Source: Nocardioides sp. 503 (GTDB lineage Bacteria; Actinomycetota; Actinomycetes; Propionibacteriales; Nocardioidaceae). Taken from it: DNA of 64,000 bases. The translations under genes and the position numbers were made by a program. Location of the stretch: NCBI RefSeq assembly GCF_004522095.1, contig NZ_SPUI01000010.1, positions 1 to 64,000 on the forward strand. Direction: 5' to 3'. The first letter of the stretch is position 1; each line of letters begins with the position of its first letter. The notes beneath the pieces were generated by a model that was not told where the DNA came from, searched no databases, and worked only from the letters and a program-made list of their open reading frames with translations. Positions 23,723-32,680 of this stretch are shown piece by piece.

Positions 23723-25714
23723 ATGACCGCGCGACTGCTGCAACGACAGATCTTCCCGCTCGACCGGGACTTCGACGTGCTCCCGCTGTACGTCGACCCC
23801 GAGGAGGCCAAGCTCGACGCCGACCGCTACGAGATCGGCGGCAACCGGGCGGCCAAGGAGCTCAACAACGCCGCCATCCGGCAGCCGACCTCGACCGGGC
23901 GGAGCATCCACCCCGACCAGATCGAGTCGCGCACCTCGCTGCGGGTGAAGTCGGGCGAGCGGCTCTCGTTCGGCACCTACTTCAACGCCTTCCCGGCCAG
24001 CTACTGGCGGCGGTGGACGGTGGTCTCCGACGTCACGCTGACCGTGCGGCTGCGCGGCGCCGGCGCGAGCGTGATCGTCTACAAGTCCATGGCCAACGGC
24101 CGGGCCCAGCGCGTCGACTCCGCCGTGTCCGGCGACGAGGGCAGCGCGACGTTCGCCTTCGAGCTGTCGCTGAAGCCCTTCGTCGACGGCGGCTGGTACT
24201 GGTACAACGTCGTGGCCGGTGACGAGGACGTCGTCGTGGAGTCCGCCGAGTGGACCGCCGACGTGCCCGAGGACCGGGCCCAGCACGGCACCGTCGACCT
24301 CGCGATCACCACGATGAACCGCCCCGACTTCTGCGCCAAGCTCCTCGCCCAGGTCGGCGAGGACGAGCAGCTGCGGCCCTACCTCGACACCGTGTTCGTG
24401 ATGGAGCAGGGCACCGACAAGGTGGCCGACTCCCCGGAGTTCGCCAAGGCCGAGGGCGCCCTCGGCGACACCCTGCGGATCATCGAGCAGGGCAACCTCG
24501 GCGGGTCCGGCGGCTACGCGCGGGGCCAGCTCGAGTCGCTGCGCAAGGGCACGGCGACGTACGCGATGATGATGGACGACGACGTCGTCTGCGAGCCCGA
24601 GGGCATCATCCGCGCGATCACGTTCGGCGACCTGGCCCGCCGCCCCACCCTGGTGGGCGGTCACATGTTCAGCCTCTTCAGCCGCTCGCGGCTGCACTCG
24701 TTCGGCGAGATCATCCACCCGTGGCGCTTCTGGTGGAAGTCGCCCGACGACACCTTCAACGACTGGGACTTCGCCGCGCGCAACCTGCGCTCCAGCCGCT
24801 GGATGCACAAGCGCATCGACGTCGACTTCAACGGCTGGTTCATGTGCCTGATCCCGCGGCAGGTGATCGACGAGATCGGCCTGTCGCTGCCGCTCTTCAT
24901 CAAGTGGGACGACTCCGAGTACGGCCTGCGCGCCAAGGCCGCGGGCTACCCCACCGTGACCTTCCCCGGTGCGGCCGTCTGGCACGTCCCGTGGACCGAC
25001 AAGAACGACGCTCTCGACTGGCAGGCCTACTTCCACCTGCGCAACCGCCTGGTGGCCGCGCTGCTCCACTCGCCGTACCCCCGTGGGGGGCGGATGATCC
25101 GCGAGAGCCTCAACCACCAGGTCGCGCACCTGGTGTCGATGCAGTACTCCACGGCCGAGCTGCGACTGCTCGCCATGGAGGACGTCCTCGAGGGTCCGCA
25201 CGCGCTGCACCGGATGCTCCCGGACCGCCTCGGCGAGGTCAACGCGCTGCGCAAGCAGTTCACCGACGCCCAGCTGCAGCCCGACCCCGACGCCTTCCCG
25301 GCCGTGCGCCGCAAGAAGCCGCCGCGTCGCGGTCGCGACGGGCTCGAGATCCCCTCGCGCCTCTCCCAGCTGGTCACCGCCGGCCTCGCGCCCCTGCGCC
25401 AGCTCAAGCCGCCGCGCGAGCTCTCCCGCGAGCACCCCGAGGCCGAGATCCGGGCCATGGACGCCCGGTGGTACCGCCTGGCCAGCTACGACTCGGCCAT
25501 CGTGTCCATGAACGACGGCACGTCGGCGGCGTTCTACCAGCGCGACTCCGCGGTCTTCCGCAGCCTCACCAGGCGCACCGTCGAGCTCCACGACCGCTAC
25601 CGCCGCGAGTGGCCGCGACTGGCGCAGCTCTACCGCGAGGAGCTCGACTCGATCACCGCCCCGGAGGCGTGGGACGAGACCTTCAAGCCGTGGACCGAGC
25701 GTGCCGATGACTGA
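23723..25714 (+). CDS. glfT2: Galactofuranosyltransferase GlfT2-like
   Basis: This 663-residue protein matches the GlfT2 plan. An N-terminal beta-rich domain (about residues 1-190) is followed by a GT-A core with AITTMNRPDFC, the GNLGGSGGYARGQ loop, the metal motif MMMDDDVVCEPEG and the acidic motif FIKWDDSEYGLRA, then WHVPWTDKND. A helical C-terminal domain runs from about 480 onward. GlfT2 polymerises galactan with alternating beta-1,5 and beta-1,6 links; M. tuberculosis GlfT2 is 637 residues. The gene directly follows glf. An 8-bp overlap with the Wzm-like permease links polymerisation to transport. Confidence 0.94.
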   Translation: MTARLLQRQIFPLDRDFDVLPLYVDPEEAKLDADRYEIGGNRAAKELNNAAIRQPTSTGRSIHPDQIESRTSLRVKSGERLSFGTYFNAFPASYWRRWTVVSDVTLTVRLRGAGASVIVYKSMANGRAQRVDSAVSGDEGSATFAFELSLKPFVDGGWYWYNVVAGDEDVVVESAEWTADVPEDRAQHGTVDLAITTMNRPDFCAKLLAQVGEDEQLRPYLDTVFVMEQGTDKVADSPEFAKAEGALGDTLRIIEQGNLGGSGGYARGQLESLRKGTATYAMMMDDDVVCEPEGIIRAITFGDLARRPTLVGGHMFSLFSRSRLHSFGEIIHPWRFWWKSPDDTFNDWDFAARNLRSSRWMHKRIDVDFNGWFMCLIPRQVIDEIGLSLPLFIKWDDSEYGLRAKAAGYPTVTFPGAAVWHVPWTDKNDALDWQAYFHLRNRLVAALLHSPYPRGGRMIRESLNHQVAHLVSMQYSTAELRLLAMEDVLEGPHALHRMLPDRLGEVNALRKQFTDAQLQPDPDAFPAVRRKKPPRRGRDGLEIPSRLSQLVTAGLAPLRQLKPPRELSREHPEAEIRAMDARWYRLASYDSAIVSMNDGTSAAFYQRDSAVFRSLTRRTVELHDRYRREWPRLAQLYREELDSITAPEAWDETFKPWTERADD

Positions 25715-26591
25715 CCTCGAGTCCCAGCACCGGCTCGTCGACGCCCCGCTGGCCAACCCCTCGCCCACGGCCGGGCTGCTGGAGGTCTTCCGGCGGCGCT
25801 ACCTCCTGCGGCTGCTCGTGCGCCGTGAGGTCAACGCCCGCTACCAGGCCTCCGCGCTCGGGTTCCTGTGGTCCTACATCAACCCGCTCTCGCAGCTGTT
25901 CATCTTCTGGTTCATGATGGAGAAGATCATGGGGCGGGGGACCGAGTCCTTCGCGATCCACATCTTCTGCGGCCTCATCGTCGTGCAGTTCTTCATCGAG
26001 ACCTTCAACGCCGGCACCCGCTCGATCGTGCGCAACAAGGCACTGGTGCGCAAGATGGCCGTGCCACGGGAGATGTTCCCCGTGGCCTCGATGATGGTCT
26101 CGCTCTACCACATCGGCCCCCAGCTGATCGTCCTCGTGGTCATCTGCCTGTTCACCGGCTGGACCCCCGACCCGGTCTCCCTGCTCGGCTTCGTGCTGGC
26201 GCTGGGGATCATCTGCCTGCTCGGCACCGGACTCGCGCTGATGTTCAGCGTGGCCAACGTCTTCATGCGCGACGTGGGCAGCGTGGTGTCGATCCTCAGC
26301 AACTTCGTCCGCTTCGGCGTCCCGATGATCTACCCCTTCAGCATGGTCGAGGAGCGGCTGGGCTCGTTCGCCCACTACTACCTCCTCAACCCCATCGCCG
26401 ACGCGGTGCTGCTGGTGCAGCAGGCCTTCTGGGTGGGGACGACGCAGGACCCCGACGCCACGCAGGCCAAGCACATCCCCGACCACCTCTTCGCCTACGG
26501 CTTCCTCGGCCTGGGGATCGGCTTCGTGGTGCTGATCCTCGGGCAGCTGGTCTTCCGGCGCTTCGAGAACCGCATCCCGGAGCGGCTCTGA
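25707..26591 (+). CDS. wzm: ABC transporter permease, Wzm-type glycan exporter
   Basis: This 294-residue ABC2-type permease has an amphipathic N-terminus, then RREVNARYQASALGFLWSYINPL before the first helix, and five or six further helices. This is characteristic of polysaccharide/teichoic-acid exporters (TagG/Wzm/RfbA). With the adjacent Wzt-like ATPase it probably flips the lipid-linked galactan, as Rv3783/Rv3781 do in mycobacteria. The ATG at 25707 is preferred over a GTG 6 bp upstream. The gene overlaps glfT2 by 8 bp and the ATPase gene by 1 bp. Confidence 0.92.
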   Translation: MTDLESQHRLVDAPLANPSPTAGLLEVFRRRYLLRLLVRREVNARYQASALGFLWSYINPLSQLFIFWFMMEKIMGRGTESFAIHIFCGLIVVQFFIETFNAGTRSIVRNKALVRKMAVPREMFPVASMMVSLYHIGPQLIVLVVICLFTGWTPDPVSLLGFVLALGIICLLGTGLALMFSVANVFMRDVGSVVSILSNFVRFGVPMIYPFSMVEERLGSFAHYYLLNPIADAVLLVQQAFWVGTTQDPDATQAKHIPDHLFAYGFLGLGIGFVVLILGQLVFRRFENRIPERL

Positions 26592-27388
26592 TGACCTACC
26601 CCGACAGCACCTCGATCGTGGTGGACAGCGTGACCAAGGAGTTCACGCTGCGCTACCACCGCACGCTGAAGCAGATGAGCGTCGCGCTGGTGAAGGGTCG
26701 TGACCTCAGCGACAGCTTCCTCGCGCTGCAGGACGTCAGCTTCACCGTCGACCAGGGCGAGTCCATCGGCCTGATGGGCCTCAACGGCTCCGGCAAGAGC
26801 ACCCTGCTCAAGCTCGTGCAGGGCGTCATGCGGCCCGACTCCGGCCGGGTCCTCACCCGTGGCCGGATCGCAGGCCTCATCGCCACGGGCGCCGGCTTCC
26901 ACCCCCAGCTCACCGGCCGCGACAACATCTACCTCAACGCGGCCGTGCTCGGGATGACCGAGCAGGAGACCCGCCGCAAGTTCGACGAGATCGTGGAGTT
27001 CGCCGAGGTCGGCCGCTTCCTGGAGACCCCCGTCGGCAACTACTCCTCGGGCATGTTCGCCCGGCTCGGCTTCGCCGTGGCCATCCACGTCGACTCCGAC
27101 ATCTTCCTGGCCGACGAGGCCCTGGCGGTCGGCGACCGTCCCTTCCGCAAGAAGTGCATCGAGCGCATGCAGGAGGTCCGCGAGAGCGGCCGCACCCTGT
27201 TCTACGTCAGCCACTCGGCCGGCTCGGTCCGCAAGATGTGCGACCGCGTCATCGTCCTGGAGAAGGGCAAGGTCGGCTTCGACGGCGAGGTCAACGCCGG
27301 CATCCGCTACCTCAAGTACGACGAGGGCCCCGAGGACGAGCCCGACAGCCAGGACGAGGTCGACGACGAGATCGGCAACGACATCTGA
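26591..27388 (+). CDS. wzt: ABC transporter ATP-binding protein, Wzt-type
   Basis: This 265-residue ATPase of the TagH/Wzt class has Walker A GLNGSGKST, then a long gap containing GLIATGAGFHPQLTGRDNIYLN, a signature in the unusual YSSGMFARLGFAVA form typical of glycan exporters, and Walker B DIFLADEALAVGD. It has no C-terminal carbohydrate-binding domain of the kind found in O9a-type Wzt, only an acidic tail (EDEPDSQDEVDDEIGND). It pairs with the Wzm-like permease and ends the glf operon. Confidence 0.93.
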   Translation: MTYPDSTSIVVDSVTKEFTLRYHRTLKQMSVALVKGRDLSDSFLALQDVSFTVDQGESIGLMGLNGSGKSTLLKLVQGVMRPDSGRVLTRGRIAGLIATGAGFHPQLTGRDNIYLNAAVLGMTEQETRRKFDEIVEFAEVGRFLETPVGNYSSGMFARLGFAVAIHVDSDIFLADEALAVGDRPFRKKCIERMQEVRESGRTLFYVSHSAGSVRKMCDRVIVLEKGKVGFDGEVNAGIRYLKYDEGPEDEPDSQDEVDDEIGNDI

Positions 27389-27405
27389 CCCTCCCCACGG
27401 CTGCT

Positions 27406-27443
27406 CCGGCGCTGCGCGCCGGGTTGCCCGCGCTGCGCGCGGG
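27406..27443 (+). terminator. Two tandem GC hairpins after wzt
   Basis: Two perfect 7-bp stems with TGC loops follow the operon end: CCGGCGC/GCGCCGG at 27406-27422 and CCCGCGC/GCGCGGG at 27427-27443. There is no U-tract, but the position 18 bp after the stop fits termination. Confidence 0.55.
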
Positions 27444-27472
27444 GGTGGGGGTGCGGCCTTCTCGGACTGAGC

Positions 27473-27625
27473 CACGGGGCGTCCCGGTGCCCTGGGGTGG
27501 GCCCGTGGGGGACGAGCTCGCCGTGTCGCCGGGCAGCAGCAGTGCCGGGTCGTGGTGGTCTTCCCGGCGCCACGCCTCCCCTTCAGCCCCCACGGGCCCA
27601 CCCCCGGTCCCCGGGCCGCCCCGTG
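27473..27625. repeat. Large imperfect inverted repeat, 39-bp arms
   Basis: The left arm 27473-27511 and right arm 27587-27625 are near-perfect reverse complements; the mismatches cluster in the middle of the arms. They enclose a 75-bp loop. The arm ends read CACGGGGCG and GGGCCCGTGGGGG on the left. No coding gene is evident. The whole 27389-27875 gap (487 bp) holds these hairpins followed by an AT-richer stretch (about 27720-27875). That stretch has a TTGACA at 27738-27743 but no clearly spaced -10; it presumably drives the amidase gene. Confidence 0.65.
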
Positions 27626-27875
27626 TCGGGGGCAGCTCCTCGGCGGCTTCAGGGGAGGTGGATGTTCCTTCGGGCCCGTCGTGTGCGGCTCACCGCCTGG
27701 TGGTGCGCTCGACCGACCCTTGAGGAATTACGATGACTTGACAAATCTTGGAAACGTCGGCGTGTCGACTGGAAATTACACGTTTGTAGTTACTCAGATC
27801 CTCTAGTCCGGGGTCTGTTACTCGTGTGACAGTTGCGGCTCGTGTGAATCTTCCCCTCGCACTGGAGCCTTCGAA

Positions 27876-30011
27876 ATGCCCTCTTCCCGAGCCCGTTACG
27901 TCACCGTGTGCCAGCAGCTGCTGACGCTCGGTGTCGTCCTCGCCGTCGTCACGCCCGCTGCCAACATCGTCTCCCTCGATGTGGTCCAGCGGGCACCCGT
28001 GACCACGGCTCCCACCGCCCTGGCGGCGTACGCCGCGACGACCACGCTGAAGTCCGAGGTGCCCTCGGGCGTCGTGGACCCGATCGTGACCGAGGTGCCG
28101 CTGACGGCGCCCGTCGGCGGGGTGCGCGGCCGGACCCTGGCCGGTGCCCCCCAGGCACGGATCGTGGCCGGCAAGGGCGGCGGCGCGCAGCTGACCAGCC
28201 TGCCGCAGGCCGTGAGCGGCTACGGCGCCGTCGGCGTCACGTGGGGCAAGGGCCCGGAGCTGTCCAAGAAGCAGATCCAGGTGCACGTCCGCACCGAGAC
28301 CGACGACGCGTGGACGGAGTGGATGCCGGTCGCCTACGACGCCGAGCACGGGCCCGACCCGCGCAGCGAGGAGGCCAAGCACTCCCGGCCGGGCACGGAC
28401 GCGCTGCTCGTGGGCGACGTCGACGAGGTGCAGGTCAAGGTCACCACGCCCCAGGGCGCGGCGCCGGCCGACCTCAAGCTCGCGGTGATCGCGCCGGGCG
28501 AGCCGACGGCGACCAAGGTCGAGGCGCCCGCGATCGACACCCGGGAGTCCGAGGCGCCCACCAGCGCACGGACCGCGCCGGTGCCCACCACCGACCCTCC
28601 CGTCGAGGATCCCGTGGCCGACCCGGCCGCGCCGGGTGCGATCGAGATGCAGGCGGCGACGTTCACGCCGAAGCCGGTGATCTACTCACGCGCCCAGTGG
28701 GGTGCCGACGAGCGGATGCGTGACAAGAGCTCGCTGCACTACTTCGAGGTCCACGCCGGCTTCGTGCACCACACGGTCAACGCCAACAACTACACGAAGG
28801 CCCAGGTGCCGGGGCTGCTGCGCAGCATCTACGCCTACCACACCCGGTCCCGCGGCTGGTCCGACATCGGCTACAACTACCTCGTCGACCGCTTCGGCCG
28901 GATCTGGGAGGGGCGCTACGGCGGCGTGGACCGCCCGGTCGTCGGGGCGCACACGCTCGGCTACAACGACTACTCCTTCGCGATGTCGGCGATCGGCAAC
29001 TACGACATCGCCAAGCCCTCGGACGCGATGGTGCAGGCCTACGGCGCCCTGTTCGCGTGGAAGCTGTCCCTGCACGGGGTCTCGGCCTCGTCGAGGTCGC
29101 AGCAGGTGGGGCGCAAGAGCTTCCAGGCGATCAACGGGCACCGCGACGCCGACTCGACCGCGTGTCCGGGCAAGTACCTCTACGCCAAGATCCCGCAGAT
29201 CCGCACCCTCGCCGCGGCAGCGCAGCGCGGGTGGGCCGGGCGCGAGCTGGAGTCGAACCTGACCTTCACGCCGCACCCCGACCTCATCATCCGGCGCACC
29301 AGCGACCAGCAGGCGTTCGTCCTGCCGCTGCGCGGCACGGGCGGGAAGGCGCCGTACCGGATCGCCAGGCCGATCGCCACGGGGGTCAGCCTGGTCGGGG
29401 TCAACAAGGTGCTCAACGCCGGCGACTGGAACCGCGACGGCCACGGCGACATGATCTACCGCCGCACCAACGGCTACCTCTACCTCCGGCTCGGCACGGG
29501 CCGGGGCACGTTCTCCGGGCCACGCCTGCTCTCCACCGCATTCAAGAAGGTGCAGCTGCTCGCCGCCGTCGGTGACGCGACCGGGGACGGGTGGCCCGAC
29601 CTGATGGGCCAGCCCCAGGGCTCCTCGATGCGGATCTATCCCGGGACCGGCGTCAAGCCGCTCTCGGCCGGGTACGTCGCCGCCGGCAAGGTCACCGCCA
29701 CCCGCCAGATCGCGGTGGGCCGCATGGACGTCGACGGCGCGCCGGACGTGCTGTTCCGGGGCAGCGGCAAGGTGACGCTCAGCCGCGGCAACGGACCGGG
29801 TGGGCTCACCAGCACCCGGGCGATGTCGGTGAACCTGACGCCGTACGACTGGATCGTCGGCATCAGCGACGTCGGCCTCACCGGACACTCCGACCTGGTC
29901 GTCCGCCAGACCTCGACGAAGGCGCTCTACCTCATCGAGATGACCGCCAGCGGCTTCGGTGCGCCGAAGCTGCTGGGCCAGGGACTGGGAGGCTACGACC
30001 TGGCGGGCTGA
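27876..30011 (+). CDS. Secreted N-acetylmuramoyl-L-alanine amidase (PGRP) with VCBS/FG-GAP-like C-terminus
   Basis: This 711-residue secreted protein has an N-terminal hydrophobic segment (LLTLGVVLAVVTPAANIVS), consistent with a signal peptide. A Pro/Ala/Thr-rich region runs to about residue 265. A PGRP/amidase_2 domain follows (about 270-440), with zinc-ligand His residues in FVHHTVNANNY and INGHRDADSTACPG and the PGRP motif GWSDIGYNYLVDRFGRIWEGRYGG. The C-terminal third has repeats such as AGDWNRDGHGDMIYRRTNG and VGDATGDGWPDLMGQ, typical of FG-GAP/VCBS propellers. It should cleave the bond between muramic acid and the peptide stem. Confidence 0.9.
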   Translation: MPSSRARYVTVCQQLLTLGVVLAVVTPAANIVSLDVVQRAPVTTAPTALAAYAATTTLKSEVPSGVVDPIVTEVPLTAPVGGVRGRTLAGAPQARIVAGKGGGAQLTSLPQAVSGYGAVGVTWGKGPELSKKQIQVHVRTETDDAWTEWMPVAYDAEHGPDPRSEEAKHSRPGTDALLVGDVDEVQVKVTTPQGAAPADLKLAVIAPGEPTATKVEAPAIDTRESEAPTSARTAPVPTTDPPVEDPVADPAAPGAIEMQAATFTPKPVIYSRAQWGADERMRDKSSLHYFEVHAGFVHHTVNANNYTKAQVPGLLRSIYAYHTRSRGWSDIGYNYLVDRFGRIWEGRYGGVDRPVVGAHTLGYNDYSFAMSAIGNYDIAKPSDAMVQAYGALFAWKLSLHGVSASSRSQQVGRKSFQAINGHRDADSTACPGKYLYAKIPQIRTLAAAAQRGWAGRELESNLTFTPHPDLIIRRTSDQQAFVLPLRGTGGKAPYRIARPIATGVSLVGVNKVLNAGDWNRDGHGDMIYRRTNGYLYLRLGTGRGTFSGPRLLSTAFKKVQLLAAVGDATGDGWPDLMGQPQGSSMRIYPGTGVKPLSAGYVAAGKVTATRQIAVGRMDVDGAPDVLFRGSGKVTLSRGNGPGGLTSTRAMSVNLTPYDWIVGISDVGLTGHSDLVVRQTSTKALYLIEMTASGFGAPKLLGQGLGGYDLAG

Positions 30012-30024
30012 AGACGTCCTGGTC

Positions 30025-30747
30025 TCATGCAGGGAAGCGGGCGGTGGCGTGCTCGGCGACGAAGGTCGCCTCGAGCCGCTCCCGGCCGGCATGGGTCACC
30101 AGGACCAGCGAGCCGTTCCTCGCGAGCGGCTCGGTGAAGGTGGCGACACCTGGCGGGGAAGCCGGGTTGGCCACCGACAGGAGGCGGCCACCATCGGAGA
30201 CGTGAGTCCCGGTGGTGGCCGCTCTCCACATCTCCTCCTGCGTCGTCTCGCGTCCCTCGACGCGGGTCGCGACGTCGTCGGACGTCGGCGGGTCCCAGGG
30301 GATGAAGGAGTCGGGCTGCGACCAGATCTCGATGCCCACGTCGTGCACGGAGGGCGGGACCGCCTCGGCGAAGCGCACGCCCATCGGCAGCAGCGAGCAG
30401 GCCAGCACGGGCAGCTCGTCGGCGCGGGGCGCCCAGGCCGCGAGCTCCTCGGGCCCGCAGACGACCGCGGACGGGTCGTGGGCGTCGGTCACGACGAGGC
30501 CCGCGGCCCACGCCGCGCCGAGGAAGACCGGCCCGAGCCAGTGGGTCGGGAGGTCGACGCGCAGGCTGTCGCCGCGTTCCAGGTCCAGCTCCTCGACGAG
30601 CAGGGAGGCGGCCTTCGCCACCCAGTTGGCGTACGTCGTCACGGACAGCTCGACGCGCTCACCGGTCGCCTCGTCGTAGAACGTCACCAGCGGGCGGCCG
30701 CCGTCGGTCCGGAGCTGCTGGGCGAGCACTGCTGCGAAGGTCGTCAC
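30025..30747 (-). CDS. TIGR03089 family protein (truncated acyl-adenylate-like fold)
   Basis: This 240-residue protein starts FAAVLAQQLRTDGGRPLVTFYDEATGERVELS and continues with TYANWVAKAASLLVEELDLERGDSLRVDLPTHW. It is recognisable as the small TIGR03089 family, which resembles the N-terminal part of AMP-binding enzymes but lacks the adenylate-forming motifs. In mycobacteria a homologue (Rv3268) lies beside an LCP gene near manC. Its function is unknown. The start is GTG 30747 with a weak GAGACT hexamer 6 nt upstream. It is divergent from manC. Confidence 0.8.
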   Translation of the reverse strand: MTTFAAVLAQQLRTDGGRPLVTFYDEATGERVELSVTTYANWVAKAASLLVEELDLERGDSLRVDLPTHWLGPVFLGAAWAAGLVVTDAHDPSAVVCGPEELAAWAPRADELPVLACSLLPMGVRFAEAVPPSVHDVGIEIWSQPDSFIPWDPPTSDDVATRVEGRETTQEEMWRAATTGTHVSDGGRLLSVANPASPPGVATFTEPLARNGSLVLVTHAGRERLEATFVAEHATARFPA

Positions 30748-30785
30748 CGGGCCAGTCTCCCCGAGGACCACGGCGCGGGGGTCAC

Positions 30786-30791
30786 TAGGCT
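30786..30791 (+). promoter_or_regulatory. -10 box TAGGCT, leaderless manC
   Basis: It lies exactly 7 nt before the ATG at 30799, with no Shine-Dalgarno sequence. Confidence 0.55.
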
Positions 30792-30798
30792 CGCGTCC

Positions 30799-31881
30799 AT
30801 GACTGCCATCGAGGGACTGTGGGCGGTGATCCCCGCCGGTGGTGCGGGCACCCGCCTCTGGCCGCTGTCGCGCGCCGCGTCGCCCAAGTTCCTGCGCGAC
30901 CTCACCGGCACCGGCCGTTCGCTGCTCCAGGGCACCTACGACCGGCTGGCCCCGCTGGTCGAGGACCGCTTCCTGGTGGTCACGGGTGGGGCCCACCGCG
31001 ACGCCGTCGCCGCCCAGCTGCCCGAGGTCGCCGCCGCCTCCGTGCTCGCCGAGCCGTCGGCCCGCGACTCGATGGCGGCGATCGGGCTGGCCGCCGCGCT
31101 GCTCGAGCGCACCGACCCCGACAGCGTCATGGGCTCCTTCGCCGCCGACCACGTCATCGCCGACACCGACGGCTTCGCCGCCTGCGTGCGTACGGCGGTC
31201 GAGGTGGCGCGCGGGGGCTGGCTGGTGACCCTGGGCATCGAGCCGACGTTCCCCTCGTCGGCGTTCGGCTACGTCCACCTCGGCGCGCCGCTCGAGGGCC
31301 ACGAGGGCGCCTTCGCGGTGCGGGAGTTCGTGGAGAAGCCGTCGGTGGCCGTGGCCGAGGAGTACCTCGCCACGGGCCGATTCCGCTGGAACGCCGGGAT
31401 GTTCGTGGTCCGCCCGACCGTGCTGCTCGACCTGCTGGCCGAGTCGGACCCGGCGTTCGCCGCGACGCTGCGCGAGCTCGCCGCCGACAGCTCCCGTCTC
31501 GCGGAGCTGTGGCCGACGCTGCCGAAGATCGCGCTGGACCACGCGGTGGCCGAGCCCGCGGCCGCGGCCGGGCGGGTGGCGACCGTGCCGGCGTCGTTCG
31601 GCTGGGACGACATCGGCGACTTCGACTCGCTGGCCGCCCTTCTCGAGGACGAGCCCGGGACCGGCGCCCCCACGGTCCTGGGCGACGCGGCCCTGGTGCA
31701 GGCGATCGCGTCCACCGGCCTCGTGGTGCCCGGGTCCGGACGGGTCGTCGCGGTGATCGGACTCGAGGACGTGGTCGTGGTCGACACCCCCGACGCGCTG
31801 CTGGTGACCACCCGGGCGCGGGCGCAGGAGGTCAAGCAGGTCGTGGCCGCGCTGCGGGACTCGCAGCCCGGCCTGACCTGA
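30799..31881 (+). CDS. manC: Mannose-1-phosphate guanylyltransferase
   Basis: This 360-residue nucleotidyltransferase makes GDP-mannose from mannose-1-phosphate and GTP. It shows the pyrophosphorylase motif PAGGAGTRLWPLSRAASPKF (about residues 12-31), the FVEKP motif (about 180), NAGMFV, and FGWDDIGDFDSL. It lacks the C-terminal isomerase domain of bifunctional enzymes. The ATG is leaderless behind TAGGCT. With manB at 40305 it would supply GDP-mannose for mannosylated lipids and glycoproteins. The position before fbiA/fbiB and whiB2 parallels mycobacterial Rv3264c. Confidence 0.93.
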   Translation: MTAIEGLWAVIPAGGAGTRLWPLSRAASPKFLRDLTGTGRSLLQGTYDRLAPLVEDRFLVVTGGAHRDAVAAQLPEVAAASVLAEPSARDSMAAIGLAAALLERTDPDSVMGSFAADHVIADTDGFAACVRTAVEVARGGWLVTLGIEPTFPSSAFGYVHLGAPLEGHEGAFAVREFVEKPSVAVAEEYLATGRFRWNAGMFVVRPTVLLDLLAESDPAFAATLRELAADSSRLAELWPTLPKIALDHAVAEPAAAAGRVATVPASFGWDDIGDFDSLAALLEDEPGTGAPTVLGDAALVQAIASTGLVVPGSGRVVAVIGLEDVVVVDTPDALLVTTRARAQEVKQVVAALRDSQPGLT

Positions 31882-31884
31882 CTG

Positions 31885-32640
31885 CTACGGGACGGTCGGC
31901 TCGGGGGAGTCGAGGTAGGGGTAGTCGAGCATGAAGGTCTCGAGCGCCTTGCCGGAGAACTCCGTGCAGTACTGCCACACGCCGACCTGCTTGCTCGCGT
32001 CGTCCTCGCCCTCGCCGCCCACGGACCAGTGGGTGTAGGCGATGTGCTTGCCCTTGGGGAACTTCGCGCCGTCCTCGTCCTTGGAGGTCCACGGCGCCGC
32101 GATGAACTTGTAGCGGTAGTTGTCGGTGCCGGGGAACTTCTTGGAGACGGCCTTGAGCTCGGTGAGCGCGCTGTCGTCGTCGGCGACGGTCTCGTCGTAC
32201 CAGACGATCGTGTAGCCGTGCTCGAGGTTGTGGACCAGCGACTCCAGCTCGGGGCGGTCCTTGGTGCCGTAGTACTTGCGGTCCATGGGCGCGGGCGCCA
32301 CGCCCGGCTCGTTCCAGTGGGGCCCGAACGCGGGCGGCGCCTCGGTGTAGTTGACCGGGGTGTCGGTGGGGACGTGGTCGTTGCTCCCCTCGGCCGGCTT
32401 GGTGGTCACCTTGTCGCACACGGAGGCGGCGGCGCCGATCTTGTCCAGCTCGAGGTCGTTGAACTTGCGCTCGTCCCAGTTGTTCTTCAGTGGCCGGTAG
32501 GCGGCGGCGCCCACGATCAGCAGGGCGATCAGCACGCTGACACCGACGATCATGAAGCCGCGGCGCTTCTCGGCGCCCTTCTGCTTCTTGCGGATGTCGT
32601 CGATGACCTTCTGGCGGTCGGACTTGGCAGGCTTGGCCAC
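31885..32640 (-). CDS. DUF3105 membrane-anchored protein
   Basis: This 251-residue protein has a basic cytoplasmic start (KPAKSDRQKVIDDIRKKQKG), one membrane helix (FMIVGVSVLIALLIVGAAAY, about residues 29-48) and an extracytoplasmic domain. The conserved DUF3105 features are FGPHWNEPG, the LVHNLEHGYTIVWYDE segment and a C-terminal WQYCTEFSG. The repeated His/Glu residues (HNLEHG) suggest metal binding, but function is unknown. The start is GTG 32640. A minus-strand TAGACT (32683 to 32678) overlaps the cofE stop codon and may be its promoter. It is convergent with manC, 3 bp apart. Confidence 0.85.
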   Translation of the reverse strand: MAKPAKSDRQKVIDDIRKKQKGAEKRRGFMIVGVSVLIALLIVGAAAYRPLKNNWDERKFNDLELDKIGAAASVCDKVTTKPAEGSNDHVPTDTPVNYTEAPPAFGPHWNEPGVAPAPMDRKYYGTKDRPELESLVHNLEHGYTIVWYDETVADDDSALTELKAVSKKFPGTDNYRYKFIAAPWTSKDEDGAKFPKGKHIAYTHWSVGGEGEDDASKQVGVWQYCTEFSGKALETFMLDYPYLDSPEPTVP

Positions 32641-32680
32641 GGCGGGAAGTACCTCTGTTCGGGTGAGGGTCGCGGAGAGT

